A stretch of 64,000 nt of DNA from Corella eumyota (lineage: Eukaryota; Chordata; Ascidiacea; Phlebobranchia; Corellidae), in NCBI GenBank assembly GCA_963082875.1, contig OY720099.1, forward strand, positions 8,370,001 to 8,434,000, in the 5' to 3' direction. This document shows, in pieces, positions 1-23,500 of the stretch. The position numbers were made by a program, and so were the translations under genes. Below the pieces are notes generated by a model that was not told where the DNA came from, searched no databases, and saw only the letters and a list, made by a program, of their open reading frames with translations. Each line of letters starts with the position of its first letter. Position 1 is the stretch's first letter.

Positions 1-15
1 TTAAATTTGTATTCA

Positions 16-11056
<11,041 letters not shown>

Positions 11057-11538
11057 GTTTAACAACATTCAAAAATTGACCGATTGCGCTACCGAAATCT
11101 TAAATATGCTCTAATGCTTTATCATGCATAGCGCTTTTCTATCGCCCACATGCATACAGTTGTATTGTTCCATTACCAATAGGGATACGTGGGGCCTAAG
11201 GTAGTTACACAAAGAAAGAGGTAACGTATAAGTTGATACCAGTCCAGTTTGTCAGTTTTAAATGTGAATTTAAGTGTTAAAATATATTAAAAATTGCAAA
11301 ATGTTAAGAAATTGCGTGAAATTTATAAAAACACAAATTTCAAATTTAATAAGCACGTGTTTTGTAAAAAAATGACAAAAACAAATCGTAATCCTTCCAA
11401 ATTACTCCATGTCAATACTTACTAAATCAACAAAAAATATAAATTTTTCTTTTTTTTTTGAAAACCCGGTTACGCTCGAATTACGATGTAAACATTACAA
11501 ACAAAATACCCGAATGCCAAAACATCTCATATGTAGTA

Positions 11539-11546
11539 TGACGTCA
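11539..11546. promoter_or_regulatory. Palindromic CRE-like site upstream of the Sall start codon
   Basis: Exact TGACGTCA about 480 bases upstream of the Sall ATG, where the promoter or 5' UTR should lie. The transcription start is not visible in the sequence. Confidence 0.35.
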
Positions 11547-12174
11547 TAAAGGGCGTGCATAAACAGATTACTTACGCGCGCTTTGTCGAGGTTTACTAAT
11601 TGTTTTGTTTTTATGCTTCATTTTTAAAGATTTTGTACGAAATGTTAAATTTTGTGTATTATTGCAATAATAAAATTAAACTTCACTCGGGTATCGGATA
11701 GTTTTATTTATTTATTTAAATAAAAAGTCCATTACGACTGTATTAAAGCATTCTGTGGCTTACTAATGTTTCTGTGATTGTATTTTGCCGGGATAAATTT
11801 TAAATTGTCGAATATTAGATTGGCATAAAATCAATTTAATTCTAAATATTTTTTTCGTTTTAATAGCGTGATCTTTTATTAAAAGAAATAAAAAGAAATA
11901 ATAATAAAAAAGTGAAAATAAATTATTAAAGATCTGCGATACTTTAGATTGATTATTGCTGCGCAATATTAAAAATGTTTGCCTATGCAATATACATTGC
12001 GATATAATTGCTTGGTGTTCAAAAGGAAAATAAATTATTAACCGTGTTGTAATCCGCATGAAAATGTTGCAAGAAAAGCTTGGATTAAATTATAAAATAT
12101 GTCACAGAGAAATTTATAGTTTAAAGGGAAAAAAAGCCTAAAAACTAGACTGATGTTAGTAAACAACCTTTTTC

Positions 12175-12323
12175 TTTGTGTATTTTGTTGGGTAAGGGTA
12201 TGTTTTTTTTGAGCTATCAGTAAACGCCGGGCTCAAGGGCGAATAGTGTGGCATTGGTGCGGCTCGAACCCGAAACTTTTAGGCCCGTAGTCCGACGCCA
12301 TGACCAGGTCGCCACATTACCAG
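12175..12323 (-). repeat. tRNA-derived SINE, family A
   Basis: On the minus strand a B-box-like GGTTCGAGCC follows a tRNA-like head, then a body ending in a CCCTTACCCAACAAA-type tail. Clear relatives occur at about 33996-34172, 42476-42640 and 59960-60142, so this is a dispersed family and not a working tRNA gene. Confidence 0.75.
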
Positions 12324-12470
12324 ACACCATACTAGGAAATCAATAAACAAAAGAAATAATTTTTGTGGCGCACTCTACCGGCCATGTTTTTTTCGTATTA
12401 TTATTTTTTTTAATTTTTACAAAATAAATTTTAAAAATCACGAACACAATCGAATCATGTATTTTTATTT

Positions 12471-15400
12471 TCATCTATCATTACACATTCTTAAAACAAT
12501 ATTATGTCGATTGTTCACCAAGTCGATGTCACCGCAAGGCTGGACAACAGGAGAGGTGACATGATTGAACCAAGTCGAGTTCTGTAACTTTCTCTGTTTC
12601 TCCAACGACTGAAGAATGTTTTTCACAGTCTGGGAGCGTCTGGCTAGTAATTTACCTTGCACGGGACTCACAGCCTTATTAGCGCGACTGGATACCCCTT
12701 TCGATCGCTGCACAGCATCATAATGTTCACTGTATCTTATACCTTTAGTAGGACTTTTAACAGGTGGACTTGGTTCCTGCTTTTGAGGAAAATCGGCAAA
12801 GTTGACCGTTCGTGTGGACGCCGGGGCGTTCTGCTTTTCCACCCACGCTAGTTGTGCAGCGGTGCTACTTTGCTTGCTCTCGTAAAGCTGCCGGGGTTGG
12901 TGAAAATGCATTCTTCCTCCGACGTTGGTGAAATGTGGAGCCTGCGGGCTAGTACTTGTAATGGCGTGGGCATTCTTACGAAGTTTAGGCGGGGATGGTG
13001 ATTTCTCTAAAGTTGGCTTCTTAGACAAATGTAGTTTAGTCTTTAATCGAATGTCTCCACTGTAAGTTAGATCTTTTTTGGTAGGACTGTGCGGCTTTAA
13101 CTTTGTATGACATTGTGGTTTCGCAAAAAGGTTTTTGTTGGGAACATTCTTTTTAAAACCATGCGTGCATGTCATATTATACTTCGCAGTTTGACAGTCT
13201 AAATACAAAACTTTACTTTCGGGGTAGCACGTGTTTGCAGCATTTGATCCAGCATTGTTTACATTCAGAGGTGAAACAGGATCACTTTCCAATAGACATT
13301 GGGCTTGAATAAAATTTTTTAAGGGAACTGACATGGCTCCAGCTCGTTGCGAAAATTTAACTGTGTGATCTAATAAAACAACAATAATTTGGCTTTATTG
13401 CTTTACAACAATAAAAAAAAGTTTCCTTTTTATTTAATATACACTATAAAAATCCCTAAGTAAGGTCTAAGGTTCGATCCGCACTGCTTTTAAGTCGTAA
13501 CGTGCGCAAAACAAAGATAATATACTTTCTGGTTAACAGTAAAATCGACCTCTTTGAATAAAAATAACAAAACTAAATTAACTAATACCCTTTTTAATCA
13601 TATTTTGATCCAACTTTTTGAAATCTTTAAAATTGTTAACAGATGACCGCTTTGCGTCGGCTTGATCTATGTTAATGTTGATAACTTTTGGTGATGTCAT
13701 TGACCTTTCACCCCCAGGTTTATCGATTCTTTTGAACAATTTCTGTTTTGGCTTTGGAGATATTTTTCTGCTGTCGCCTTCCTGTATTACTTCTCCAAGC
13801 AGATTTTTACGTTCGTAAATCAGTTTAAGTGGAGATTTTATATTGTTTGACTCTAAAAAGTTCAATCATTGTATATTTTTTTTATGCAATAGAAACAATA
13901 AAAATATCTAAAACTTACGTTGGAATTTTCCATTAGGTTTTGTAAAATCGTTGACACTAGGCAGTGTTGTTTTTGCAGAATTAGGGCAGACTATAATTTC
14001 TTCTTTATCTAGTTCGATTGGTCGAACTGCCTGTTTTATTGTACCTGTAGGACCGGTGTTATTTAAAGTATTATAGATACTTTTTCTTGCTTGAATAAGG
14101 GATGAATGGGGTTTAGGAAGCGAGCCTTTCGGCCTGGGAATGCTTAAAGATATCTCAGCTGGCTTTGAGTTTATTTCTGGCGGTAAATCTATGTTCAAAA
14201 TATTTTCAAGAATATTTGGCTTGGTTGGCTTGGAATTGGTTTCTTCGAGTTTTTTTGATTTATGTTTACGCAAGTGACCTATATTTTCCATGCGCTCTCG
14301 GATGTATTTTAGTACGTTGTCCGGGTTGTCAAAAGCACCTAAAAAAAGAAAAATTATAAATATAGTTTAAAATGAGTTTAATAGTTTTGTTCTTGCCATC
14401 TATCCTCAAGTCCTTTTGCCCCGAATCAAGTAGATAATTTGGCGGAGAAGTGTCACGTGGTCTAGCATCACCAAATGCCTGAAAGAAAAATAAAAACATC
14501 AGCTTGAAGTTTGAGAAATTTTTTGCATGGATGAACAACTAACAAACCTGTTCGTCGCTAAGTTTAATGTGAGGATTTTTTCTGATCCAAGGGTGAGAAA
14601 AAACTTCTCGAAGAGTAATTCTCTTTTGAGGTTTTATTCTTAGCAAACGCCTAATTAAATCTTTACAATCTGCGTACAACAGTTTATTATTCAAATTTTT
14701 TTTTGAATTTTTACAAAAAAAACACACCGGTCATAAGTTTAAAACATGTTTATACCGTTAGTTAGATATCCCTTGAAATAAACAGGCTTCTTCATTGCCC
14801 CTAAGACAGCTTTTGCATTGGATTCTTTAAATGGAAGACCGCCACTTACCATCGCAAATAAAATAACTCCCCTGAAATTTAGAATTTATGAATGAACATT
14901 AATAAAACATAACTAGCTATAGGTTTAAGACATTACGCATAAACAACTTTATATGCTACAAAAATGTGTTTAAAAATAACATACTATTGTTTAACTATAT
15001 CTAAACGTAGTTCTTTACTTACAAGCTCCACAAATCTGCTATCTTGCCGTCGTATTTTTGTTGTTTTAGAATCTCGGGTGGTGCATATGCATAACTTCCA
15101 CAATGGGTTTTAAGTAAATCTCGGTTAGCTCTGGGTTGAACAGCAAAACCGAAGTCACTTAATTTTGCCTGGTTGTTTTTGGCCAGCAACACGTTTTCGC
15201 ATTTTAGATCTCTATTATCAAACACAATTTTAAAATTTAAAACTCTTGGAATATCACATCGATATAAAATATAAATGGGTTACTTAAATCAAGTTGGCGT
15301 TAAGAAAAAATATCCAAAGCCATCGTTTTATTTTAACCAAAAAGTGATATGGTTTTGTATTTTTATTAAGATAGGGTGTGCGCGCTAGCATGGGTGGTGT

Positions 15401-16580
15401 AGTGGTAACAACACTTGCTACACCACAATGAGGTCGTGGGTTCAATCCCTACTGCTCTCATGCTGTAGCGCGCTTGAGTAAGGCGCTATAAACGGTATGG
15501 ACTTCTGCTGAGCCAGCACTTAATCAACAGCATAATTACTGGACAATTATAATCTAATATTCCAAACTGCTAAAGGCAACTCCAGACTGGGTCGGAGTAA
15601 CTGATGTTACTCTATGTTTTGGTCGCGCATTCGACTTTCTCACATCAAGGATAAATATATATACAAAAAAAAGTGTGGCTTTGGTGCGGCTAGAACTTGA
15701 AACCTTTTGACCTATAGTTTAATCCATTAACCGCTTAACCGTGCTAACGGGTGAGCTATCAGTTACTTAATATTGCCATTTTGTACCTGTGAGCGACACC
15801 ACGTGAGTGAATAAAATGAACTCCCGCTAAAATATCTCGGAACATCATTCTAGCGTTGTCTTCACTGAGGCAGTTTTTTGACTTGTGTGCATAGCACTGG
15901 TTCACGTAGGTTAGTAAGTCTCCACATTCTGCGTATTCCAAAACCAAATACACGCGTTTCTGACTCGCAAATACATCGAATAACTGTATCTAACAAAGTA
16001 CAAGCAATTCTGTTAAGGAACTGCATAAAATGTTACTAAAATAGACTTAATTATAATTTCTTACAACATTTGAGTGCATGTAACATCTGTTCATAGTAGC
16101 AACCTCGCGGGGTAAAAATTTTGTGATGTAAATTTCAGGTGCTGACGAAGTGCTGATAATTTTGATCGCAACCTTTCGCGTAAACAGCATTTTACAAAAA
16201 ACAAGACCAGAAATACAACATTTAATCAACGCAGACTTGAAAATAACCAAGTTTTATACCTTAACATCTTTTGATCCATTTAAAGCGAACTTTTGAAGTT
16301 TAAAGTTGTTTTTCAATTTGTCAGGAATCGCTTGTCCCAGGTACACTTTGGCGTAAGCACCCTGGCCTAAAAACTTCCCAGTTAAAACGTACCCGTTTCT
16401 ACGACATTCTACAGCTTCTTCGGCCAAACTGCTGTCCACAAGATATTCCCTTCCCCGGAAATCAGAATTACCCACCATTATCAGATTTTTGTCATTGCGA
16501 CTGCTATTTTTTTCTTTAATTGATTTTAAACTCCTAGCAGCAAATTTAGATAAAATGTGGTTCTTGTTTTGTGACGTCAT
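12471..16580 (-). CDS. TSSK-family serine/threonine kinase with long C-terminal extension
   Basis: Ten exons: 16260-16580, 16065-16172, 15787-15989, 15023-15211, 14756-14871, 14548-14669, 14397-14478, 13919-14338, 13589-13852, 12471-13369; 907 residues. The kinase domain spans about residues 76-345, with glycine loop [12 protein letters not shown] lysine 111, HRDLKCEN (aspartate 212), DFG at 230-232 and PPE in place of APE. HRDLKCEN, the FLPRE stretch and LSDFGF are typical of testis-specific serine kinases. Known TSSKs are about 270-370 residues, so the roughly 550-residue basic, serine/proline-rich tail is unusual; I do not recognise a domain in it. Intron 14396-14339 appears to use a GC donor (ATG|GCAAGA), the only choice seen that keeps the exon and the phase. 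A CRE palindrome overlaps the start codon. Role in sperm development is inferred from the family. Confidence 0.88.
15388..15660 (+). repeat. tRNA-derived SINE, family B, full-length copy in a kinase intron
   Basis: Starts with a tRNA-like head (GTGGTGTAGTGGTAAC, B-box GGGTTCAATCCC), then a body including GAGTAAGGCGCTATAAACGG, and ends in an A/T-rich tail. Related copies occur at 22240, 24537, 33605, 35769 and 61986. It resembles the tRNA-derived SINEs described from Ciona. It is followed by a family A fragment in reverse at about 15671-15750. Confidence 0.85.
15671..15750 (-). repeat. SINE family A fragment
   Basis: Reverse-oriented tRNA-like head matching the other family A copies (GTGTGGCTTTGGTGCGG on the plus strand), directly abutting the family B copy. 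Tail missing. Confidence 0.55.
16572..16579. promoter_or_regulatory. CRE palindrome overlapping the kinase start codon
   Basis: TGACGTCA overlaps the ATG of the TSSK-like gene, so the first codons read ATG ACG TCA. CREM/CREB control of spermatid genes is known in vertebrates; a role here is inference only. Confidence 0.3.
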
Positions 16581-17582
16581 AGAAAATGGAAATGGTAATA
16601 ATGATAGGTATGCAAATATTTTATATTCTAATTTTCATTTAAAACAATATTTTTAACTGCTATAGTACTAGTGTGAACTGTTTGTTATTTTAAAATAGTC
16701 TGTTTAGTAAAAAAAATAATCAAACTAAATAGCAACTTCATCTAACAAAAATAAATAAAATCTATTAGCAATTTTTTCAATAAGAAACTTTTTTTTTTTT
16801 TATTGAAAAAGAACTGGTAGTGGCATTATAAGAACGAAGTCGTAACACTGCAATAATATTTGGCAGCCTATTGGACGAAAAATAGAATGGAATGATGAAC
16901 AACGAAAGAAAACTAACAATTCTAACTAATTTTACTACAAAATTAAATAAAGGTTACAATTTTAACAACAAAATGTTGAAATTAAAATGACGTAAAAAAA
17001 TCTAAATATAAAACTTATATTTTTGGTAAACGTAATTTAAAGCCTTAAATAACAAAATCAGTTTCTAAAAGAAGTAATGTTGAAATTATAAAAAAAATAA
17101 AATATAAAACAATACTAATCTTTGCAGAATTGTGTTAAATAAATTCCCTTTTACCATTTTTTTAAACCCCAATACACTAAATTGTCTTTACCAGTTCTGG
17201 TAATTGTCCTGAAAATTAATGTAATTAAAGAATTTTCAAAACAACAAAATGTATATTGCCCATTATCCATCAACTGTGATCAATTGATAATGGAACGCTA
17301 AAAGGGAAGTTTTAAAATTATTTTGGCAAAATTTATTTTTGTATGAATTGTAAATATTTACAGTCACTGAGTTAGTTATTGGTGGATTTAAGAGGCCTTA
17401 CCAAACCAAATGGCTGGCTAATTATTCGGCAAAATTCTTAATAATATGCAAAACTACTAATGCCAACTCGGAAATGGGCCGCCGTAACAAATGTAACCCT
17501 ATGTTTAGGTCTTTAAGTTGACCTTTCTACATCAAATATAAAAATATTATAAAAAAATATATATTACCTTTCGTCTAAAGTT
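16581..17582. other. Spacer between the TASOR-like and TSSK-like genes
   Basis: A/T-rich and without a gene. Contains a partial family B SINE body at about 17390-17545. Both flanking genes are on the minus strand, so this is the 3' region of the TASOR-like gene and the promoter side of the kinase. Confidence 0.6.
17390..17545 (+). repeat. SINE family B, head-less fragment
   Basis: Keeps the body (GGCTAATTATTCGGCAAAAT, then CTAATGCCAACTC and CCCTATGTTTAGGTC) found downstream of the tRNA-like head in complete copies. Confidence 0.5.
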
Positions 17583-20500
17583 TTAACATAATTTTTGTTT
17601 CTTTTTGTAAGCATTATCATTATTACCGAGCTCATCATAAGCACTGAAGTTGATACCATCCAAGTAAGATTTCGTTGATCGGTCTACATTGCTGCTTATA
17701 TTAGCAACCTTATTACCACCTCTACATGTGGACATTAACTTGTGATATGATGCTGTTTTAGTTTTGGTGCCTTTGTTAGTGGATTTTTCTTCCTGGGTTT
17801 TGCCAGTAGGTGCTCCTACATTTATTGGTGAACAATTAACAATTGGTTCATTTTGATTTTTTGGTTTTGATTTTTCAGAATTTCTGCAATCTAATTCAGG
17901 TGTCTTGTTTAGTTTACATTTATTAAACAAATTAACTCGATCATTCGAAGTCATGTTGCAACTTTGTTTTAGATTAGCAGGAGTTTTGCAACCATCAGAG
18001 GAAAAGGGAATAAGAGCTTGCAAGGCTTCATCATTTCCGCATTCTGCAAAAACGGATTGGCAACAGTCATTCTTCTTGTTTAATAAAAGATTAATGCGAT
18101 ACATAGACATAGGATTGATATCTAAAGCATTCGCATTTTCTTTTTGATCTAAACTTTTTAACAAATTTTCAAACCACTTTACATTCTTTAGGTTGATAGG
18201 TTTACTGTGAGGTTTGTTGAGTTTTAATCTTGGATCAATTTGAAGAAAGCTAGTATTTGAGGTCATTAAAATCTTGCGTGGTGTTATTTTTCGAGATCTT
18301 ATTAATGGATAGCCATAAAACAATTTCTTTTGAAGTTTGCTTGTCGCACTTTGTGGACTTAATAAACTGGATGCAGTGTCTGGAGAAGACATTAAAAAAC
18401 TGTTATGAGTATGTGCATCGTTTTGAGAGATTGATGTATTTATGCATTTTGTTGACAATTTCGTTGAAAAGTTTTCTTTCTTGTTAGTTGGAACAAAAAC
18501 AAAATTTATTGGGTTATGGGATGATGAAACAGGCTGAATAGCTTTATTTATTCCTAGCAAAGAATTTTTCAGTTTAGTTTTATCACAATCAAGTTTCAAC
18601 TTAATTTTAGTGGGTTCTATTCCTGTTTTGTTACTGTCGTTTTTACACTCATTTTTCTGGCGATTTGACAAATTTAAAGGTGATTTATTGTCCTGCAGTG
18701 GCAAAGAAAAAACTTCAGGCAAAGATCTTGAATTGCTTGTATTACTTATGGAGCTTAGCTTTAAAGTAGAGTCAAAAACATCCCTGTTTTGGGAAACAAG
18801 AGGGTCTTGGCATTTTTCAACAACAGATTCAAAGGCAGTAATGTCTTTCTTTTCAGGAGATTTTTTGTCAAGATTTCCGAGATTTTCTTCATATTTGGTG
18901 CACAGTTTATTTGATGTTTGTATGTCTAGATCTCCAGAAGAAAGTCTATTTGATTTATTTTGTAATTTAGAGACATCAATTTTAAGATTTTTCGGAACTA
19001 CCAAATTTTCATTTAATGGCAAATTGTTTTGTTCATGTACATTGTTTGGTATTTCCAAACTAACTGAATTACATTTTTTTTTACAAATGCATCCCTTGTC
19101 AGTTCTATTGAAAATCCCACTTGCATCTTTCAAGTTGCAGGCTTTTTTTACCAACTTTTGTGTTGAAGCTGAATTTTCCATCAAAGTTGCATTTTCAATT
19201 GATATAAATTTAAACTGGTCATCATTTTCAGATATTTTTGTAGATAAATTTGTACTGGTACAAGGTGTATCTTGAATCAATAAAATTGAATTTTTTGACA
19301 TATTAGAATACTCCATATCTAGTGAATTGTTTTTTATTTTCAAAGGATGTTTGTTATTTACATCACAAAGCATTTGATCATTATTTATATTAAGTATTGG
19401 ATGTTGGTTGGGTGTTTGATTTTGATCTTCATCAACTTGTAAAAAATCGTCATCTCTTTGGCAATCATTTATATCACTAGAACTGGATTGGTCACTTTTC
19501 CATTTTAATTCCTTTCTGGCTTCGTTACATGATTTTAAAAGATTTGTTGATAGATTTTGCTTGTTCTCCTTTAATGTTTTGTTTGATGTTACATTTTCTG
19601 CTGGCTTATCACACAATTCAGTACGCATGCTTTGCAAATTGTGATTATTACATGAATTTTGTAAAGTTTCTTTACTTGATAAACTCTGTGAAGTTAATTG
19701 ATTTACATTGGGTAATGTAGATAAATTTGGTATGCCAGTAGTCACATTTTGCAATAATTTGTCGGGGACATCAAATGTTGACTTGGTTAGTTGTTCTGTT
19801 GTTTTATCAAGCTTATTTTGTTTGCTAGTAGCATTCAGAGTTTGTTCGGCTATTATACTACTTGTAGGAACTGTTACATTTGCTGTTTTACATGGTGTGA
19901 CATGAGAAGATGTTGTTTTCATTGCTTTTTCATTAATATTATCTTTATTAGTTGTTAGTAATCTCTGATTTATAAGTATTTGAGGCTCTTTAGCAGTTTT
20001 TTCATCACATGAATGTGCTGGGGTATGATTAGAAGAATACAACTGAAACTGTCCATAAAAAACATCACTAGATTCTGGAATTAATTTATCAGAGGAATCT
20101 GCTTGAACAACACTTGTTTGTTTAATAATTGGTGATACTTCCTGAGATGTCAGATTTAAATCACACGAAACAGACTCTTTGGTTAAAGCTTGTAAACAAT
20201 AACTTGGCATTTTATTTTTGTGCTCAACTGTGCCTTTTACAGCATTATTTGACAGATGTGGTGAAGATGGTATACCATCACTGCTTAGTTGATCTGTTGA
20301 GCTTATAATCACCAAGTTATCTTGTAGTTCAGAGCATGTATTAGTTACAGAAGTTAAACCTAGGCATCTTGTGTTATTTTTATCAATATCTTTTTCCTTT
20401 CTGAAAACATTTGTCTTAGGATGTTGCAAACTAAACAAATTGGCCTTTCTGTGCTTGGCATCATCAAAAAATGAAAAAGCTTCAACCTTGTCCAACTCTC

Positions 20501-23500
20501 TGTTTATAGGCATAGGATTAAGTGAAAAAATGTTGTCTTCAATATTTGCTAAGGATTGAACAATAACTTCTGAGTCCTGCCTGAGTAAATACTTACACAA
20601 AGGTGCACTTCTAAGCCGACGTGTAAAGATCTTTGATTTTCCAAAGAATGAAACCTTAGAACTTGGAGATTGAGATTTGTTATTCTTTTGATGCAGAGTG
20701 CTAAAATGAGGTTCCCTTGTTGGTGGTGTTGCAATTCTACTATCAACAAAATCCTCTTGACATTTTTTACTTGTTTTTGGCGACTCAGTTAGGGCCTGTT
20801 TTACTGTTAGTTTTTCATTACAGATGGTTGTGCATCTATTTAGTGTTACCCGAGGTGAACCACATCTCAAAATTCTTGTAGGGTCTAAGGAAGATATGAA
20901 ATCAGGATTTTCTTCCAAGTTTGGGCTAAAATTCTGCTCACATTGGGTTACAGCGTCAGCATTTAATACATCATCAGATAAGCATGGACTTTTTGTTACA
21001 TGAGGCGTTGACATAGCAATAGAAGTATTGTTATTGACGACTGTGCTATTAGAAATTGGGGGCGTTGCTAAAAGACTTGTTTGAAATGATTCCGTATGAC
21101 AAAGATTGTCTGGTGTGTTTAGCATCGATGAAAAAGACATCCTATGGTTCAATTCAGGTGTTGTATTACTAGATGAGGATTCAGAAAGTAGAGAGTCCAG
21201 AAGAGTAAAAACATTTTCATTTTTCTTAGTGATTTTCGATGTATTGGATTTGGATATTAAGTTATCGGTAAAAGTTTGGGTGTTTTTATCATTAGTACAC
21301 GATTTCATGTTCGCTTGTACTGACACTGATAAAATTGGGGTTTTTAAAACAGGGCTTTGTACTTGGGTTTGAACACTAACATTTTCTTTTTGATTTTGGT
21401 TACACTGAATAGCAGAGTTATTAGTAGAAGGGCTTTGAGATACTGTAACAGGAATGGGATTTAAGTTCTCCTGATGAGCTAACATATTGTTGTTAACGTC
21501 CATACCTGCATCTTTGCACATGGACAGCATAGATTGGTCATCAAAACCCAGTAAAATCTGATCCAAATTTTCAACAGCAGAAAAAACATCATTATCTTCA
21601 TTAATTTTAGGATTGTTGTTTTCTTGTGACAAGTACCTAGAGCATGTGGGAACATTGCCATCTTGAGTTTGACAATTAAGATCTTGATTTGTTTGTAAGT
21701 TCAGGGAATAACTTTCTTCTCTTTGCCAATCTGTTAAATCAAAAGTTTGATAGTCGTTTGAAGTATCACCACACAAACCAGATATAATGGCAGCTTGGCC
21801 TAACAGGTCCACGTTTTCATTATTCATGGTAGAAGGATAAGAAAGGGTCATTTGGTTAGCCTTCCGCTTGGTCATTCTTGGACATTTTTGCTATTGAACA
21901 TATTATTTTATATATATATATATATATAAATGTTACAATTCACCAGAAAAGTTTATTACTTATTTATATTTATGTTACAGAAATTTGACTTCTACCACTA
22001 AATTACCTTTTTCGGCGGCTTTTGTTGCTTTTCTGTAGGGTTGAATATTTGACTTGTTAGTTTGTTTTCCACAGGTTGATAAAACTGAGTGGGTGTAAGC
22101 CTGGTTACTACACAACCTTTTGGAACAACTTGTTTTAATCTTTTCCCCTGACAAGGAACTGAATTTGCCACATCTATACCAAATTAAAGTTATATTGTTG
22201 GACAGTAATTTGTGGTAATTGTTAAAATTCTAAACTTTACAACATGGGGTCATTAATTCAACTGGAACTGTTTTTGTATTGTAGCAACCTTGAGTAAGGC
22301 ACTACAAACTGTATAAACGCTTGCGAGCCAAAAGCATTCAACAAATTAATTATCTGGCAAAATACCTAATAAAATCCAACTGCCAAAGGCAACATAAAAC
22401 TGGGTAGTAAAACGTCAGCCTTCCAAAATCAAGAATGAAAATATTAATAAAAAATAAAATAAACTGATGTTTTAATTTTTTTTTGTAATTGTATATATAT
22501 ATACAGCCTATTTATTTGTATTAAATTTTTAAACCATGTGTCTATGCAATTAGAATGCCAACAAAATGTTTATTAAAGCTGAATTGTATTTGAAACTAAA
22601 ACTTACAAAAAAGTGAATTTTTGGGCAAAACAACTCTCTCCTTTCTCTTTAAAACTGTTTTAGGGATCATGAATGGTCGTCTTGCTACAAAATCTATAAT
22701 GGTTATCGGAGAAGTCTGGCGTGGACAATTACTTGCAAACTCATATTTAATACCTTTGTTCTGATGGACTTGAATGTCATAGAGAAAAATCTAAACAAAA
22801 AATAGTTTAAAAATAAAAAAAATTGTAATACAAAATTATTTAGGAATGTTTAAATTATCTAATTAGCTGTTTTTACCCGAGACTTGAGTTTGCTTTGGCA
22901 GCTTCAGATAATAGCAGTATTGCTGCCTATATCGCTACCAAACTGCTTATATCGCTTTTAGCTTGGTATACCTAAATTTTCTTAGTTAAAGACTCTTTAA
23001 TACAAAAGCAGTGAAAATCATAATGAGACATATTGTAATGAAGCCTAGTGTTCTAATTACTACAGCAAGGCCACTGGTTACTTCTCTTGTAAAGAATTTC
23101 AGCAAAATATTAATAATAATGTAATTTTTTTCAAAAACAACTAAGCAGAAAGTTTTCTACCTCAGTTAAAAGGAGTTGATAAGTAAGATTTAGTTGTTGA
23201 ATTTCTAAACTGTTGTTAAGTTCAAGTAAAAAACTATCGTACATAGAATCAATTGGCTCGTAGTCAAAGCAATTATTAAAGTCACACATCTTGACTCTAG
23301 AACGACCAGGCATAAACTACAAAACAAAATTATATATTTTTATAAATACATATCTTAAATTTTCTTTATATTTTTAAATAAAACCCCTTGTTGCTATTTT
23401 AAAGCCTTACATCACCAGGATTACCTTGTATACTGCTACTTTAGGGCACCGGAACCTTTTGAAGCTTGCTAGTTTCATAATGACATCTATTGAAGTAAAT

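Larger units (their letters stand above)
11057..12470. other. Spacer between the TSSK-like 3' end and the Sall 5' end
   Basis: A/T-rich and without a supported gene. It holds one CRE palindrome at 11539 and a tRNA-derived SINE at about 12175-12323. On the minus strand an AATAAA lies at 12464-12469, directly after the kinase stop codon. Confidence 0.6.

Noticed and set aside
11763-12059. Minus-strand frame of 98 codons
   Set aside because: A/T-rich spacer with F, I, L and K runs; no splice context and no family.
14471-14478. A seven-base kinase exon using the GTGATG donor
   Set aside because: It also keeps phase, but it discards a long open exon; the GC donor at 14396 is more plausible.
18610-19275. 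Plus-strand frame of 221 codons
   Set aside because: Antisense to the long exon of the TASOR-like gene; it is low-complexity S/L/F sequence mirroring the real frame.
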